DNA of 64,000 bases, taken from the NCBI GenBank assembly GCA_034670405.1, contig JAXDDX010000062.1:1426001-1490000 (forward strand), read 5' to 3'. The notes under the pieces are model-generated. The model did no database searches. It worked only from the letters and a program-made list of their open reading frames with translations, and was not told where the DNA came from. The number at the start of each line of letters is the position of its first letter. The stretch's first letter is position 1. This document shows positions 11,346-29,969 of this stretch, piece by piece. Origin of the DNA: Hoplostethus atlanticus (Eukaryota; Chordata; Actinopteri; Trachichthyiformes; Trachichthyidae). The translations under genes and the position numbers were made by a program.

Positions 11346-11580
11346 GTAATCAAAACACAACTTCTGGAACTACACTTGTATTGTTTTTATGTTAACGCAA
11401 GAAATCTATAGTTGTTTGCGAAGTAATTTTAGGGAACGTGGCTTGCAGACACTTGTTTTTACGAGCGAAGTAAGCGTCTCGGCCTTGTGAACTTGGCTAG
11501 CTAGCGTTAACGCTAGCTTCATTTAGGCCGAGCTAGCGCTAGCTGTGAAGCTTACTTTTTGCTGGCAAAACCACAACAAG
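11270..11580 (+). other. elf2: ELF2 exon 1, non-coding 5' UTR
   Basis: The GC-rich region ends at a consensus donor, CAACAAG|gtaagg, after 11580, ahead of the first coding exon at 12513. The left edge is a guess. It contains perfect palindromes at 11499-11518 and 11531-11544. Confidence 0.5.
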
Positions 11581-12521
11581 GTAAGGGGAAGAAATGTATG
11601 TGCTCTACATGGGTAGATCACATCTCGCGGGATAGAAGACTGATTTTGGCTAATGGCTAGTTAATGATAGTTAACTGCTTTTGCTAGACTTAACTACGCT
11701 AATAGTGTCAGCTAACTACATGCTAGCTATTTGCTAACTAGTGCAGTTCTATCCTGGATGCTAAGTTATCAGACTATGCATTTTATTTGTTTTAATTATA
11801 TTAACGTTGCTGCATGAATAACATATTGGAAAGCTAATCTTAGTGAACATTAGCTACTTAGTTTGAGCCGCATTAAGTTGCTCAGTACTTGCCAAGTATG
11901 TGTCAGGAACGTTAGCTAACTACCTAGATGGTCAGTTTGGAGCTATCGGCAGCTAACGACTCACACACTGACATGCCAGCCCGCTCAGAAAGTAAACATT
12001 AGCCTGTATGGTGGGAATGGCAACTACCGTGTCTTTAAACTTAAACCATTGCATTATAGGCATTGCCAGTATTCCAGTCGCTCATCATAGCGTCGATTGA
12101 TCTAAATACATTTGCTTAAATTCTGGCATTTAGCCAGACGCATGGTTTTCCTGTTGGGAGTATTCGTAGTCATGAGTAGCCCGGGTACGTGCCCTTCTCT
12201 CCTGTATAGAGAGAACGTCAAGCCAAACTCCACCTAAAAATCTGGCAATCTATTGTTGCTTAACGTACTTACAACAACATGATTTTTTAAAATGGAGTTT
12301 GGCGAAATATTCTCTTCTTACAAGAGCAAGAACACAGTGTTATTGGGACTAAGTCATGAGGTGAGACTGGGTGCTGTGGGGCTTTCACATGACCACTCTG
12401 CACCCTATTAGCTTGTATGAAACTGAGATATAAACAAACAACAACATCTAGTTTGGTGCTGTCAAGCACCACCTCTTCTCCTTCCTGACCCAGTATGCTT
12501 TTGTTTTGGTAGGAATGAGTG

Positions 12522-19062
<6,541 letters not shown>

Positions 19063-19750
19063 GAGCCCAGCCCTGGGGGGGAGGGGTAGAGGAACTGACT
19101 CTGGACACTGATGAGGAAGTGGAGGACACACTCTATACTTCCCCATCCACAGAGCAGACCTGCCTTCTGATTGGTCAAGGCCTGACCCCATGACTTTTGA
19201 CCTCCAATGAGATGAGAGACCAGCTCTCACTAGGACATTTTGGGCTGAAGCCCCCACAAAGGATTAAAGGGACTCTCTTGTATAAAACACACCTGCTTCA
19301 GAGCTCACACTACCCAAAAGATATGGGCAGCCTTAGATTGTAAATTTAAAAAAAAATCCTTCTTTTTGTAATCATACATAATATAAAAAAAAAAAAAAAG
19401 CCTGACTTTGTTGTAAAGAAATGGGAGGGGGGGGCGTTTTTGATACTCAGCGGTTATGTATCAGTACCAACATTGTTTTTTTTTCTCCTGTTTCCTGTCT
19501 GTATGGTTTGTCTGAAGCTGTTATTCCACAGCACTGTCATTTTCTCCCAACACTCTTTTCTTTCCTATTTTTTTACTGTTCATAAAAAGGGAGTGAAAGG
19601 GTCAAGAAAAAAGAACTAGGTGGTGTGCTCCACATTTGAATTATCATATGCTATTTTTTTTCTTGTACTATCAGTGTATTGAAGTAGATTTTACTGAAAT
19701 ATGTATTATAAAAAATACAAATGTGAATTAAAACTGCTTGCCTCGATTTT
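19063..19750 (+). other. elf2: ELF2 3' UTR
   Basis: Non-coding, T- and A-rich. An ATTAAA signal at 19727-19732 probably ends the mRNA near 19750. Confidence 0.6.
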
Positions 19751-20575
19751 GTCCAGACGTGCACATGAAAATAGACAAGGTGAAATATGTGAGTCCTTTT
19801 CCAAGTAATGCTAGAGGTAAATACTGAGTGATAGTTCCCTGGTATGTTTGTTGTATGTACAACAATGTCTGGTCACGGCCTCAGACGTTCCCAGGATGGC
19901 TGAGATGTACTTGAGATCCGGAAGTCAAGGCCACTTCATATGTGAACTAACCTAAACACCAGTCAGCTTGACCAGGTAATTTTAGTTATCTAGGATTAGG
20001 AAGTTTTAGGCCACATATTGGTGGGCTGTGATATGAGTGGGTAGACTCTCACTGTTCATTTCTTTCTCATAGTTATGCAAAAGTGTAGTGAAGTTATTTA
20101 ATTGACAAATTAAGATAAGATTGTCCTACAGTATTAATGGACATGAATTCAATCATTCAAAATTCAATATGAATGCTGTTTTGTCGAAGTGGTTGTAATT
20201 TCGTAGTAAATAACTTAATGTCAGATTTTAAGGAAAAATCCACCCCAGATCACGAACACTTACCAACCCAGCTGAATACAACAAGGCCAGGCACGTTGTC
20301 AAAAGGCCTTCTGGGAAATGTAGGAAATAGACTGAAGTAGACGAGGCAGGTTGAGGGAAACTGGATACACAAAAAGGTAAATCACAAAATAACAATGTAT
20401 TGAACATCACATTAATATAACTGTGTGTGGAGGGGTCCTTTAAATAGTCTTCACTTGACTAATACTAAAAACCAAACGTGTGGCTTTATTCTATTCCCAT
20501 GTATGTGCTGGGACAACGGGCTACAGACAAGAAATGAAAGCACATCAAAAGATCACACCAACCAGGACATCCAAA
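19751..20575. other. spacer between convergent ELF2 and NOCT
   Basis: No coding signal. ttctgggaaatgtagga near 20311 resembles one half of a ZNF143-type motif in inverse; aaggaaaaatccacccc (20230) recurs near 25070. Otherwise nothing seen. Confidence 0.4.
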
Positions 20576-21133
20576 TAAATCTGTGAATGTTTTATTTTAT
20601 AAATGAACAATTTTCCCTCATGTTCATTGGCAGTGTGGTCAGCAATAGCACTGTCATGATTACAAATGGCATTGCAGAATTGAGGATTATGCCAACGTCA
20701 ATACACTTAAATACTCTATTCAATATCATACCCAACCTTATATATATATATATATATATCTCAATAGAAAATTATGTTGAATAATTTACTTAAATTGCAT
20801 GGAAAAAATAAGTCAGTTTTCACATATGGAAAGAACAGATGTTGGTTTAAATAATACTTATTAATAATAATTGTTTCCAGTGTAATAAGTCAACAGTATC
20901 TCATGACAGTTTTTCCCCTCAGAATGAACTGCTGTGTGTTTGCTTGTAAATTAAAAGGGAATTTGATCGATTTAACCAAGATGGTGAATATTCAGTCCTC
21001 TGCCGGATGGTGACATGACTCCATTAGCTGCCATTTTAGTTAAAACTATCCAGCCTGTTCAAATCTACACCAAGATCAACAGAGTAGCCATTCCTGAGCA
21101 AAGACAATTCACCAACTCGGTGTGACTGGCAGC
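20576..21133 (-). other. noct: NOCT 3' UTR
   Basis: A minus-strand AATAAA (TTTATT at 20591-20596 on +) lies about 540 bases after the NOCT stop and is the likely poly(A) signal. A (TA)n run is at 20739-20759. Confidence 0.5.
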
Positions 21134-22005
21134 CTACATCAACCTATGGGGCTGCTCCCTGAAGCTGATGTCACAGAGCAGCGATAGGTGGTCGGAGGGG
21201 TAGTGGTAGGAGGGGAGGCGGTCTGGGCCGATCTGCTCCTCAGTGGGAATGTCCAACAGGGTCTCCACAGTCAAGGCATCATGGGTATACCAGATATAGT
21301 CCAGTGTGCTGCAGCTCTCCCCGGACGGGCGGATCTTCCACGTGGTATAGGCAGGCTCCATCTGTCCGTCAGAGCTCAGCAGCTTATAGGCAGAGTCGAG
21401 GCCGAGGGGGGAGGAGCTGAAGCGTCGGTAAACGTCCTCGGAGGGCTCGGCGTTAAAGTCCCCGCACACTATTAAAGGAACTCTTTCCGACACGGCGGCC
21501 TCACTCTGGCCTCGGCCGCCACCTCGGGACGTTATGCTTCGTAGGTTTTGCAGGAGGTCGGCGCCCTGCGCACTCCGCAGCCTCTCCCAGCCGCTACGGG
21601 CTTTCAGGTGGGTGACAGCCACGCAGAGCTGCTGGCCCGTCACCCGGCAACGCAGAGTCTGGACGATGGCCACCTGGTTGGTGGGCAGCATCATCGCTGA
21701 CAGCCGCAGGTGAGCCGTGGTCAGGACTGAAAAGCGCGAGCGCCGGTAAAACAAGGCGCAGCCGTCTGGGCCATTATTCTGCTCCACGTCTAGACAGGGA
21801 GACCAGGGTTTGGCCAGGAAGCTGCTGTGGTAACCCAGGCTGGCCATGATTGGCTGGAAGGTGTCGAAGTAATGGTCCACTTCCTGTAGACACAGGATGT
21901 CGGGGCGGTAGGTGAGGATCTCCTCCAGGATCAGGTACTTCCTCTCCTGCCAGTTGAGAGCATCTAGTGGACAACGAACAAACCCATCCTTCCCTTCACC
22001 GAGGG
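21134..22005 (-). CDS. noct: NOCT exon 3, catalytic domain
   Basis: Acceptor on minus is ctgtctcccccccag before CCCTCGGTGAAGG. Reads to the stop at 21136-21134 (REQPHRLM-stop). 872 nt, enters in phase 1. Confidence 0.95.
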
Positions 22006-25000
22006 CTGGGGGGGAGACAGGGAGAGACGTTATATCAGTGATCAGATTTCTACAGGATTCAGAAATAAATCATCCAATCCAACCAATATTTTTGCTGCTA
22101 ATATTCAACCTATCTGACCATTTTCATGCCAAAACATAAGTAATAATAAATTACTGATTGTTTCCACAAGAATCAATGAAATATCCATCATATCAGACGT
22201 GGGCGACACTGACTGGACCAGATCCCATTTTTAATAAAACGCCCCTCGGTCTGTGTGGTCTTGTGTTACTGGAGGCATAAGCTGCAGCTGGATGTGTCCA
22301 TAGAGCTCTACCTTGTGCTAGTATGTTCCACTGCATGACCCGTATGGAGGGGCTGTGGCTGTGGTTGTGGTGGCGGGGCACCGGGCCACTGGGGTAGACC
22401 AGGTCTCTGTGTGGACGGGCTGGACGCATCCGCAGCGCCTCCTCACACTCTCTGAGCAACTGGTCTGGGTCGGCCTGGGCCAGGCCCTCCTCGTCAGGCT
22501 CCTGGTCCGGTTGGGCCAGGGGGGCACTGCTCAGCGACTGGGCCAGCGTGCCAAACAACCTGCTGCTGCTGCTGCTGCCCATCGGACACACTGGTAGATG
22601 GGAGACAGGGGGAGAGAGGCTTGTGGTTATTAAAATGCACTACGTGTCAAATTAATTATGATCGCTTACTGTAATCTTTAGATACTGTAAACAAATGCCA
22701 GTGCTAGTGTTTCCCATGAACCCCATTGTTTCCTGATGTCAACATAGGAACTAGTGTGTCGTTAGTTAGCGTTTTCATAACGTGGCCGCTGTGAAGCCCT
22801 TTTTGTGAATGAATAGTCTTAGCGCAAAGGACAGCCAGTTCCCTAATCTGATTATCTTCATTATCTCAAGTCAGACGAGAGGAGAGGAGATAGGTCGGAC
22901 AGACTGGATATGGGTCAAAGACAAATATATTAATCGGGATCATTTTGAGCAAATTACATTTTAGTGAAATTACACTGTCCCTCATTTTATTGGGAGCCCT
23001 CTAGAACCCTCATATTGTACTACTAACCCTGCCCGCAGATACCCTGCTATCTTTCTCCTTAGCTTCTAATCCATGTATTTTACGAGCATGAACAATATTC
23101 CTACTTCCTGACCTTTGTCCTCCTTGACCTATTGGTTGCTTGTAATGTAGGTGATCCAGGAACTGAAGCTTTTTCTATTGTTGCACTCAAAACTCCTTAA
23201 TATTGGTTGCTTTTAATTTTTGGAATTGATTATTACACTCAATGTAAATCACTGTGTAGAATTGAGTCAGCTACAAGCATAGGCACCGGGTTTGTTTATT
23301 ACCAGGGGGTGCCCTAAAAACATTTGATCCAAACATTGACTACTAATAGAGCTACTAAAGGATAACAAACAGGCTTTTCCATGTTTATTTCACGTACTTC
23401 ATGTGTATCATCCAATCAAGTTAAATCACCCACTGTGGTTAAGCGAGCCGTGCTTTAACTTTTGTTGTGCGTCTACTTGTGTAATTACGATAAAGACGCA
23501 GCGTTGGCCCAAAGACGGTGGAGCGATGCCGTCTAAATGAAAAACACCGTACACCAGTAGACGCGCAACAAAATTTAGTAGTAGTCACCCGCATCAAACT
23601 ATAACCGCAATAGTCGGCACCTATAGCTACAAAATTACAAAGTAAATGTCATACCCATGGCCTCCATGTTTCATCAAAAGCTTTCCTCCCTCTTGTGTCT
23701 GATGACAAAGACGAAAAACCTTTCTCTCCGTTGTTTAGTTGCCTCGTTTCTTTTATCCTCTTCCATTTCAGAGCTACATCTCTCTCTCTCTCTAAGCCAG
23801 TCTGCTCTGACTTGTCCTGTTTGACTCATCCCACCTCCCTCCGTCTGAATCACAGACACCCTCCCTCTTTCTCCCTCTGAATCAGACTCCCGTCCCTCCC
23901 CCTTTCTCCCTCTGAATCAGACTCCCGTCCCTTCCTCTTTCTCCCTTTGAATCACAGACTCCCAACCCTCCCTCTTTCTCCCTTTGAGTCACAGAGTCCC
24001 AACCCTCCCTCCCTCTACCTCATTGGGTGACGAGAGAGACATAAAGCATAACAGAGGGAGTAATAGAGCGATAACAACATGTACATGTTCCAAGCCAAAT
24101 AACCATCTCAATGTGGTCTGTGGATGCGTTCACTCTGGTCCAATCACATGTAATGTCATTGCTATGACAAGTTTTCACTGTCAGTCAGTCAGTCAGTCAG
24201 TCAGGGACCTGCAAATGTTATTGCTAATGCTAGTTATTGCGGGTTGGTTGGTTGGTTTAGTGGGTGGTTGGGAGGTGCTGGGCGGGTAGGTCGTTGCCTA
24301 TTCAGTTACATGTTGTGTAACTAACAGGTGTGGATGGCATGGCTATCCAGACAGACAGACAGACAGACAGACAGACGGAGACTATGGCTAGTTTTCCAAG
24401 ACTCTCCACAACTAAGCATTTCCATGACGTAATAATGAATGTGTGAAACAAGTTGTAAAATACATTCTGCTGTAGTCCTGTAAAGTAAACCCCAATTCTG
24501 ATATTCCCTGACGTTTCCAGAGAATTTATCAAATTCCCTGACCTGGCTGGAATACACTTCTCTAAAGTCAAACAAGGCATGATATTCCATGACCTGTAAT
24601 ATATAACAGGTTGAAATGGAAACATCTTGGCTTTTGGTTTTTGCTGTCTGCACAAACTCAGACTCGCACAGCATTATGGGTACATTTTGATGTCAACAAA
24701 AAACATGGTGGCCAGCAGCACTTTATTACTATAGGGGTCATCGTTTGTTTCTCCTCTATTAGAAGGAAGCTACTATTGCTCAGTCAAGGAGGAGGGGGGG
24801 TATGCTGCTAACTGGTTTCATGGCAACAGGGAGATTCAATCACAGGGTATCAAAGGTTCATGGACACAGATGAACCGGAATAAGTCTTTTTTCACATTTA
24901 CATTCATATATTTCTACTTATATATTTCTACTAATATATCTGAATGTTGTATGTGTAAACACCCCCCCCCCCCCCAATTGCTCTATTCTTATTTATGTTG

Positions 25001-28000
25001 TATTTTTCCTCGCTGTATCCATTTACCTTTTGCTGCTGCAACAACCAAATTTTATCATTAAATTATTAAAAGGAAAAAATCCACCCCAAGACACTTGTAG
25101 ACGACATGGAGAGATACTTCCAGCAGCTACGATGGAGTTTGACAGCAGAAAGATGTGTCATCTATCTAAAACATCAACGGTAATGATTTTTAATAAAAGG
25201 ACGATATCAAGAAATACTCACAGAACAGGAACAGAGTCGATGAGGGAAATATCTCTCACATACACACACACAGAGTTTTCAGTCTCTCCTCTGGTTATCT
25301 GCCCAACGCTCTTCCTATCCTGCCTGTCGTGCTCTCCTTCATCTCCCCAACCCTCTTCCTCTACTCTGCTGGTGAAGATGCAGACATGGGAGTAACTGTT
25401 CCTCGCTCGCCCATAGGACCAGACAGCTGTGTGTGTGTGTGTGTGTGTGGGTGGGGTGGGGTGGGGTGCGGGGCCAGGACAGTGTGACTCTCACGGGGCA
25501 ATCTCAGGGATTCCTATTGTGGCAGCCAGATGAAGGAGGGGACTCACTGACTGGCCTATTCAGTAAAGCGCCATCTTTCACTCTCTCACACACACTAATA
25601 GAATTAGAGCATTGCAGTGTAGGCGATCCAGAGGGGAAACTCAGTCAACTGGAATGTGAGGCAATAATACACAGCCAGGCAGCCAAAGAGCACGCACACA
25701 CACTTGATCATTTAAATGTAGAAAAAGTAAAGAAACTTCTGTCTGTCAATCTATGATGGACCCCAACATGGCCATATTTCACAATTTGCTGCTGTGTAAG
25801 TGTAAGTGGCAGCCGCTGCTATTCTTTTCTATGGACATGTAGAGTGACTCAGTGAGTTAGGGACATTCGTTCTTAAAAAATGTGTTATTATTATTATTTG
25901 TTATTATAATAATAAAAGCATTTCTCTTGCTGCAGAAGGAACCTCCATCGTACCAGAGATGGACAAACTGACTGGCTGATATCCAGTTTTTAATAAAAAA
26001 GGGCCAATATTGGCCCCCAGATAAGGGTTTAACCCTAGTTGAAGAAGAAAACAGCAGAAAAGGGCATATGGTGAAAAAATAAAATGTCCAATTCAAGCAT
26101 GCACTGGAGCCAGAGCGTGTTGCGTAAGCAACAGCTATCGAGGTTGGGCTCCTGTAGACTACACAGAGATCAAATTCCAGATCATTTGTCAGCACTGAAG
26201 CTCTTCTACCATGTAACAACCACACGACAATTTACTAAATGACCAGGGTGGCATATTAGATTAAGTGGTAAGGAGTAAAAAAAATGAATGAGGTCTTGTT
26301 CTATAAATGTGGCAAGCAGGATTTCAGTGGGTCTGATGATCAGACAGTGGGTCGTCTATGCAACTGCTGAATTCCACTACCAGAGAGATGCAGAGACCGT
26401 TATGGGTTTTAAAGGCCGATTCCAATATTGTTGGATTGAAACTAGCCAATATTTAAATGTGACCATTTTAATTAAAGAAATAAATACTAGTTTCAAGTGT
26501 TTCCCGCAGAATTTGAGTAAGCAATCATGTAAACGAACAGTATAACATTGCAATTGCATCGATTGATTTCATTAGGACCAGTCAACTGAGTTGCAGAGTG
26601 AATACAGTGGCTATAGGCGTCACTGCAAGTAGAGGGGAGCAGCACGCCCAGGTAACTTAACATTGTTTCATCACTGACATTTTAACTTTAACGTCAGTGT
26701 ATCTGACTATAGGAGCAAGAATCTTACATCTCAAGTCTTTTGATAATATTTAAAATAAATATTGTAACTACTTTCACTGCATTTATTGTCTTGATAGTTA
26801 TGTAACCCAACGTTCTCATCCCATGACAGAGGAAGGCCAGTAAAGATTTGCATGGGTTAGGTAAGAGACACAGCAACACAAAAGGTTAAGCCTGCTAATT
26901 TAGAAACCCATTTTGCGGCTGACCCAATACATGTCAGGAAGTGAGTGAGTGTGTGTGTGATCTGACCGTGAAACCAGAGACCTGACCTGTTTTATTATGA
27001 CAATAACTAAAATAGACTAACTCTTCCTCCGGTCTCTAGCTTTAGCATAGGATGTATTATAGACATTAAATGAATGTCAGTTGCTTCTGACTCATTTTAT
27101 GTGATTCCTACATTACATTAAGTACTCATATTTTGATAATCTCTTACAGATGTAAAAACAAACAAACATGGCACTATGTATTTGTGTTATTATTTCAGGT
27201 TCAAGTGCTATATTTATAGGGCAACTATGATCTAAGTTATTGTGGTAAGCCAATACATGTATTTGCAAAGTTAACAGTTGAAAAACATGTGCGTATATTT
27301 TTAGACTGAACACCCACCTATGGTCTGAGTTGAGTTCACTTGAAGTCCGTTTCGCTTTTTACGTATTGTGAACATAAAGAGCCCCCAGTGCGCTTGTCAT
27401 TACAATCGCATTCCCAGGCCTTTTTGGCCCCATGGCTTACCACACACTGCTGACGTTACAGCAGCGCTAAAAAAAAACCCCAACACAGACAAAATATGGC
27501 TGGACATGGGGTTGACAAGGTTTTTTTTAAACCTTTATTTAAACAGGGTAGGTCCGTGCCCTTGATTGGACACTTGCATACTCCATTGATCTGACCTTAG
27601 GGCAAAATAGGGCAAAAACATGTTTTTTCTACCATAGGGGCCCCCTAGTAGCACATAGGGATGCAACGATTATAGATTTTGATGGTACGATTATAGTCTG
27701 AGGAAAAACCACGGTTTCACGATTATTACGCGTAAATTTATTCCACAACACTATGGATGTATAAAATCACATGAGCATTAATAAATTAGAGGTTTGATTG
27801 TATTTTCCCCACAACATTTCTTTGTTGGCTTTTTTTTTTAACAGTTGCTGCCTTTCAAAACACAAATACAGTAGCCAAATAATACATACAAAATAATAAA
27901 AATAAACAAAAAGTATGTCTCTTTGGAATTAAATATAAGCTACATCTTTAAACATCCATGTCAGTATTTCCCTTTTGAACAAAACCGAGTCAAAGGCTGC

Positions 28001-29804
28001 AGGACCTCTGTCTGCAAGGCTCTTCTGATCAACTATATTACAAAATAGTATTTTCAGTTCAGCTGCATGGTGATCGCGAAGATGTTGAAGTAAACTGGAG
28101 GTGTTGGACCCTTTAGCTGCGACTTTTTTCCGGCATGTTTTTGGTCGTCCTTTGTGTAGCCGAAATACTCCCACACTGATGACTTCAGCCGTTTTTTTGG
28201 TGGATACAAATCGCTTGGTCCCTCTGCCATTGTTTGGCAATGTAGCGTAGCATGGACGGACGTAGCCCCCCCTCGAACACAATGTCGCTCTCGTGACACC
28301 CACACAGATAAACAGGTACGGTCTGTCTGTTTTATTTGTTTCACTTAACTGAGCTGATAACGTTACACAGACTAAAGCTATCTCTCTCTGTCTCGCGTTT
28401 CTCTCTCGCTCTCTCTGACTGTCAACAGCGCTTGGCTTCCGCACGGCAATTTAAGCTGGCGCGCGCACCACTGGTGTAACGTTAACTTCGTTCCGGTCCC
28501 TTTTTTTTTAACCTTTATTTATTCGGGGGAGTTTCGCTGAGAGCCTTTCGTTCCGGCTGCAGCGGCTGCAGGTTGTGCCGGCAGTAATTTACCATTAATG
28601 CCCCGTTTTTTCTGAGAACAGAAACACTCAGTGTTTTTGTTTTTTTTATACACTCGGTGTTGCTGAGCCTCTACGGTTATATAACCGTGACGTTTTAAAT
28701 CGCGGTTAATAGTAAAATCGGTTAATCGCTGCATCCCTAGTAGCACATGAGACCCTCACCTTTCTGAAGGGGCATCCTAATGTGACACTTACATGCTTAA
28801 TTTTAGCCCTAAGGTCACAAGGAATGTGGGGCCAAAACTAAGTGTGTGTCTTCTTCAATAGGGGCACCCTATTAGCTTGGCTGATGTACTGGAGAATTTA
28901 TCAAACTCCCTGACTTTCCTCAGAATACACCTCTCAGAATTCCATGATGTTCCAGGATTTCCATGACCAGTGGGAACCCCGTGTGGTCATAGTTTGCACT
29001 CCTTTTTTATTTTTTTATTTACCCACTACATCCCTGGTCGCCAGTGCCCGGACACTATAGAACGCAGGGCAAAGAGAAACAGAACTGCTAGAGCTGTGGA
29101 AGTGTTTCATTTGAGCTTCACAGTCCTGGCCCGGAAGTAAAAATATGGGGCACAGGTCAACAGTGGGCCCCTCAGTGTGCGTCTTGGGAGTTGTGACTAC
29201 GTGGTGATTTCTTTTTTTTTCAAACCGGTGGCAGGATGCCCATAGTCCTGTTCACGCCAGACTCCATTAAAAAAAAAGGACCGGAACCAATTTAATAGTC
29301 AAAATGAGGTATGCGTTCTTTTCTCAATCATTAGGGTCTTCTCGTAAATTCGGCATTGAAATGACCCCACACAGCAGCACTTTGTTTCTAAGAGTTGACG
29401 TTTTATTGAAACAACTGCCGCCCGGTAATAACTGGCGGCTAACGATTCAGAAAATGTCTTCAGTCGTATTCTATGAGGCTTGTCCCTTTGCCAGTAAGCA
29501 AGGCGCCATTAAACTGACACGTTTTTAGTGAAATTCGACCAGAGGACCAACTACAAATGTCACTGGTTCTTGTTCAAAGGTAATGAGACGCACCTGCTGT
29601 TGTCGCCCCGGTGGGGGGTGCTCCGCTTGGCTTCACCTGAGGTTTGGTCGCACTGACTCCCCCTCCTCCTCCTCCAACGCCGGGGTGACAGTACCGTAGT
29701 CCCCTCGGGGCTGAGAGTCCCCCCGGTCTCCTGGAGGTCGGTCCTCCCCGTGAGGAGACACACAGTTGGTTGAGAAGCCTTGAACAGCGCCGGGCTGGAT
29801 TCAT
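21134..29804 (-). CDS. noct: nocturnin, NADP(H) 2'-phosphatase
   Basis: Nocturnin (CCRN4L) is an exonuclease-endonuclease-phosphatase-fold enzyme under circadian control. It was first reported as a deadenylase and later shown to remove the 2'-phosphate of NADP(H). Three minus-strand exons: 29804-29594, 22590-22312, 22005-21134, phases 1 and 1, total 453 residues (human 431). Exon 1 gives a basic N-terminus (MNPARRCSRLL) suited to mitochondrial import. Exon 2 reads VCPMGSSSSSRLFGTL to SIRVMQWNILAQ. Exon 3 holds the catalytic core: LGEGKDGFVRCPLDALNW, DILCLQEVDHYFDTFQP (catalytic Glu), NNGPDGCALF, VTHLKARSGWERLRSAQG, CGDFNAEPSED (Asp/Asn), YTTWKIR, LDYIWY, YPSDHLSLLCD (Asp/His). All expected active-site motifs are present. 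Starting at the Met in exon 2 would give MGSSSSS, which fits an N-myristoylation signal and a non-mitochondrial form (inference). Convergent with ELF2. Confidence 0.93.
22078..22245 (+). repeat. dispersed repeat family B copy (NOCT intron 2)
   Basis: ccaatatttttgctgctaat, tgaccattttcatgcc and cgacactgactggaccagat match the reverse complement of 56236-56600. Confidence 0.55.
22312..22590 (-). CDS. noct: NOCT exon 2
   Basis: Acceptor on minus tcccatctaccag; donor GCACAAG|gtagag. Encodes VCPMGSSSSSRLFGTLAQSL to VMQWNILAQ. 279 nt, phases 1/1. Matches the human CSMGTGTSRLYSALAKTL region in position and pattern. Confidence 0.92.
23279..23400 (+). repeat. dispersed repeat family C copy 1 (NOCT intron 1)
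   Basis: ataggcaccgggtttgttta, acattgactactaatagagc and catgtttatttcacgtac recur, in the same order, at 31308-31430. Confidence 0.7.
23461..23572. repeat. inverted repeat, 22-bp arms
   Basis: Left arm 23461-23482 (ttgttgtgcgtctacttgtg) and right arm 23551-23572 (acaccagtagacgcgcaaca) pair with two mismatches around a 68-base loop. Confidence 0.6.
24181..24376. repeat. short (TCAG)n and (AGAC)n tetranucleotide arrays
   Basis: (TCAG)6 at 24181-24204 and (AGAC)7 at 24349-24376, separated by GGTTGG-rich sequence. Confidence 0.9.
24420..24605 (-). repeat. dispersed repeat family A, copy 3
   Basis: Read on minus: ggtcatggaatatcatgcc, tattccagccaggtcaggga, cagcagaatgtattttacaa, gtttcacacattcatt. 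This is the same order as copies 1 and 2. Confidence 0.65.
24606..27647. other. NOCT intron 1, repeats only
   Basis: No exon recognised. Contains a poly-C run (24962-24975), a GT-rich patch (25430-25448), a family B fragment (25950-26035) and AT-rich filler. Open frames here look like chance. Confidence 0.5.
27656..28739 (-). mobile_element. hAT DNA transposon remnant with 8-bp target duplication
   Basis: Ends TAGGGATGCAACGATTA (27656) and TAATCGCTGCATCCCTA (to 28739) form a 17-bp terminal inverted repeat with one mismatch. Both sides carry the perfect 8-bp duplication GTAGCACA (27648-27655 and 28740-28747), the hAT hallmark. Inside, on minus, an ATG at 28230 starts MAEGPSDLYPPKKRLKSS, then VWEYFGY, the start of a BED zinc finger. 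A frameshift follows; the second half, NTSSLLQHLRDHH, is in another frame. The transposase core is absent, so the element is non-autonomous. Confidence 0.9.
28880..28985 (-). repeat. dispersed repeat family A, copy 4 (partial)
   Basis: On minus: gggttcccactggtcatgga, ggaattctgagaggtgtatt, matching the start of copies 1-3. Confidence 0.6.
29594..29804 (-). CDS. noct: NOCT exon 1 (mitochondrial-type N-terminus)
   Basis: ATG at 29804-29802 reads MNPARRCSRLLNQLCVSSRG, then a Pro/Gly/Arg-rich stretch with a GGGGGG run, to ATTA, ending at donor GCAG|gtgcgt in phase 1. The phase fits exon 2 exactly. Arg-rich start and length (70 codons) resemble the human first exon. Sequence similarity is weak, as is usual for this region. 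Confidence 0.75.
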
Positions 29805-29880
29805 TCCTCACCACGGTGGGTCCACAAGAGAACAAGCTGTGCTGGAAGTCCGCCGCTGTCTTTTCACATTAACCAACAAA

Positions 29881-29969
29881 ATGGAGCCATTTATTCAACA
29901 GAACCTCGGGAATATAGCGCCTACACACAATTTAAACAACGATTTCCTATTAGTAGAGTTGCAAAGCCG
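29881..29969 (+). CDS. possible first exon divergent from NOCT
   Basis: ATG 29881 in good context (caaaATGG) opens 29 codons, MEPFIQQNLGNIAPTHNLNN then DFLLVELQS, ending at a consensus donor CCG|gtaagt. It lies 77 bp from the NOCT ATG in the opposite direction, as in a bidirectional promoter. No downstream exon was recognised. It may instead be a non-coding divergent transcript or chance. Confidence 0.25.

Noticed and set aside
21188..22597. Plus-strand frames over NOCT exons 2 and 3
   Set aside because: Antisense shadows of NOCT.
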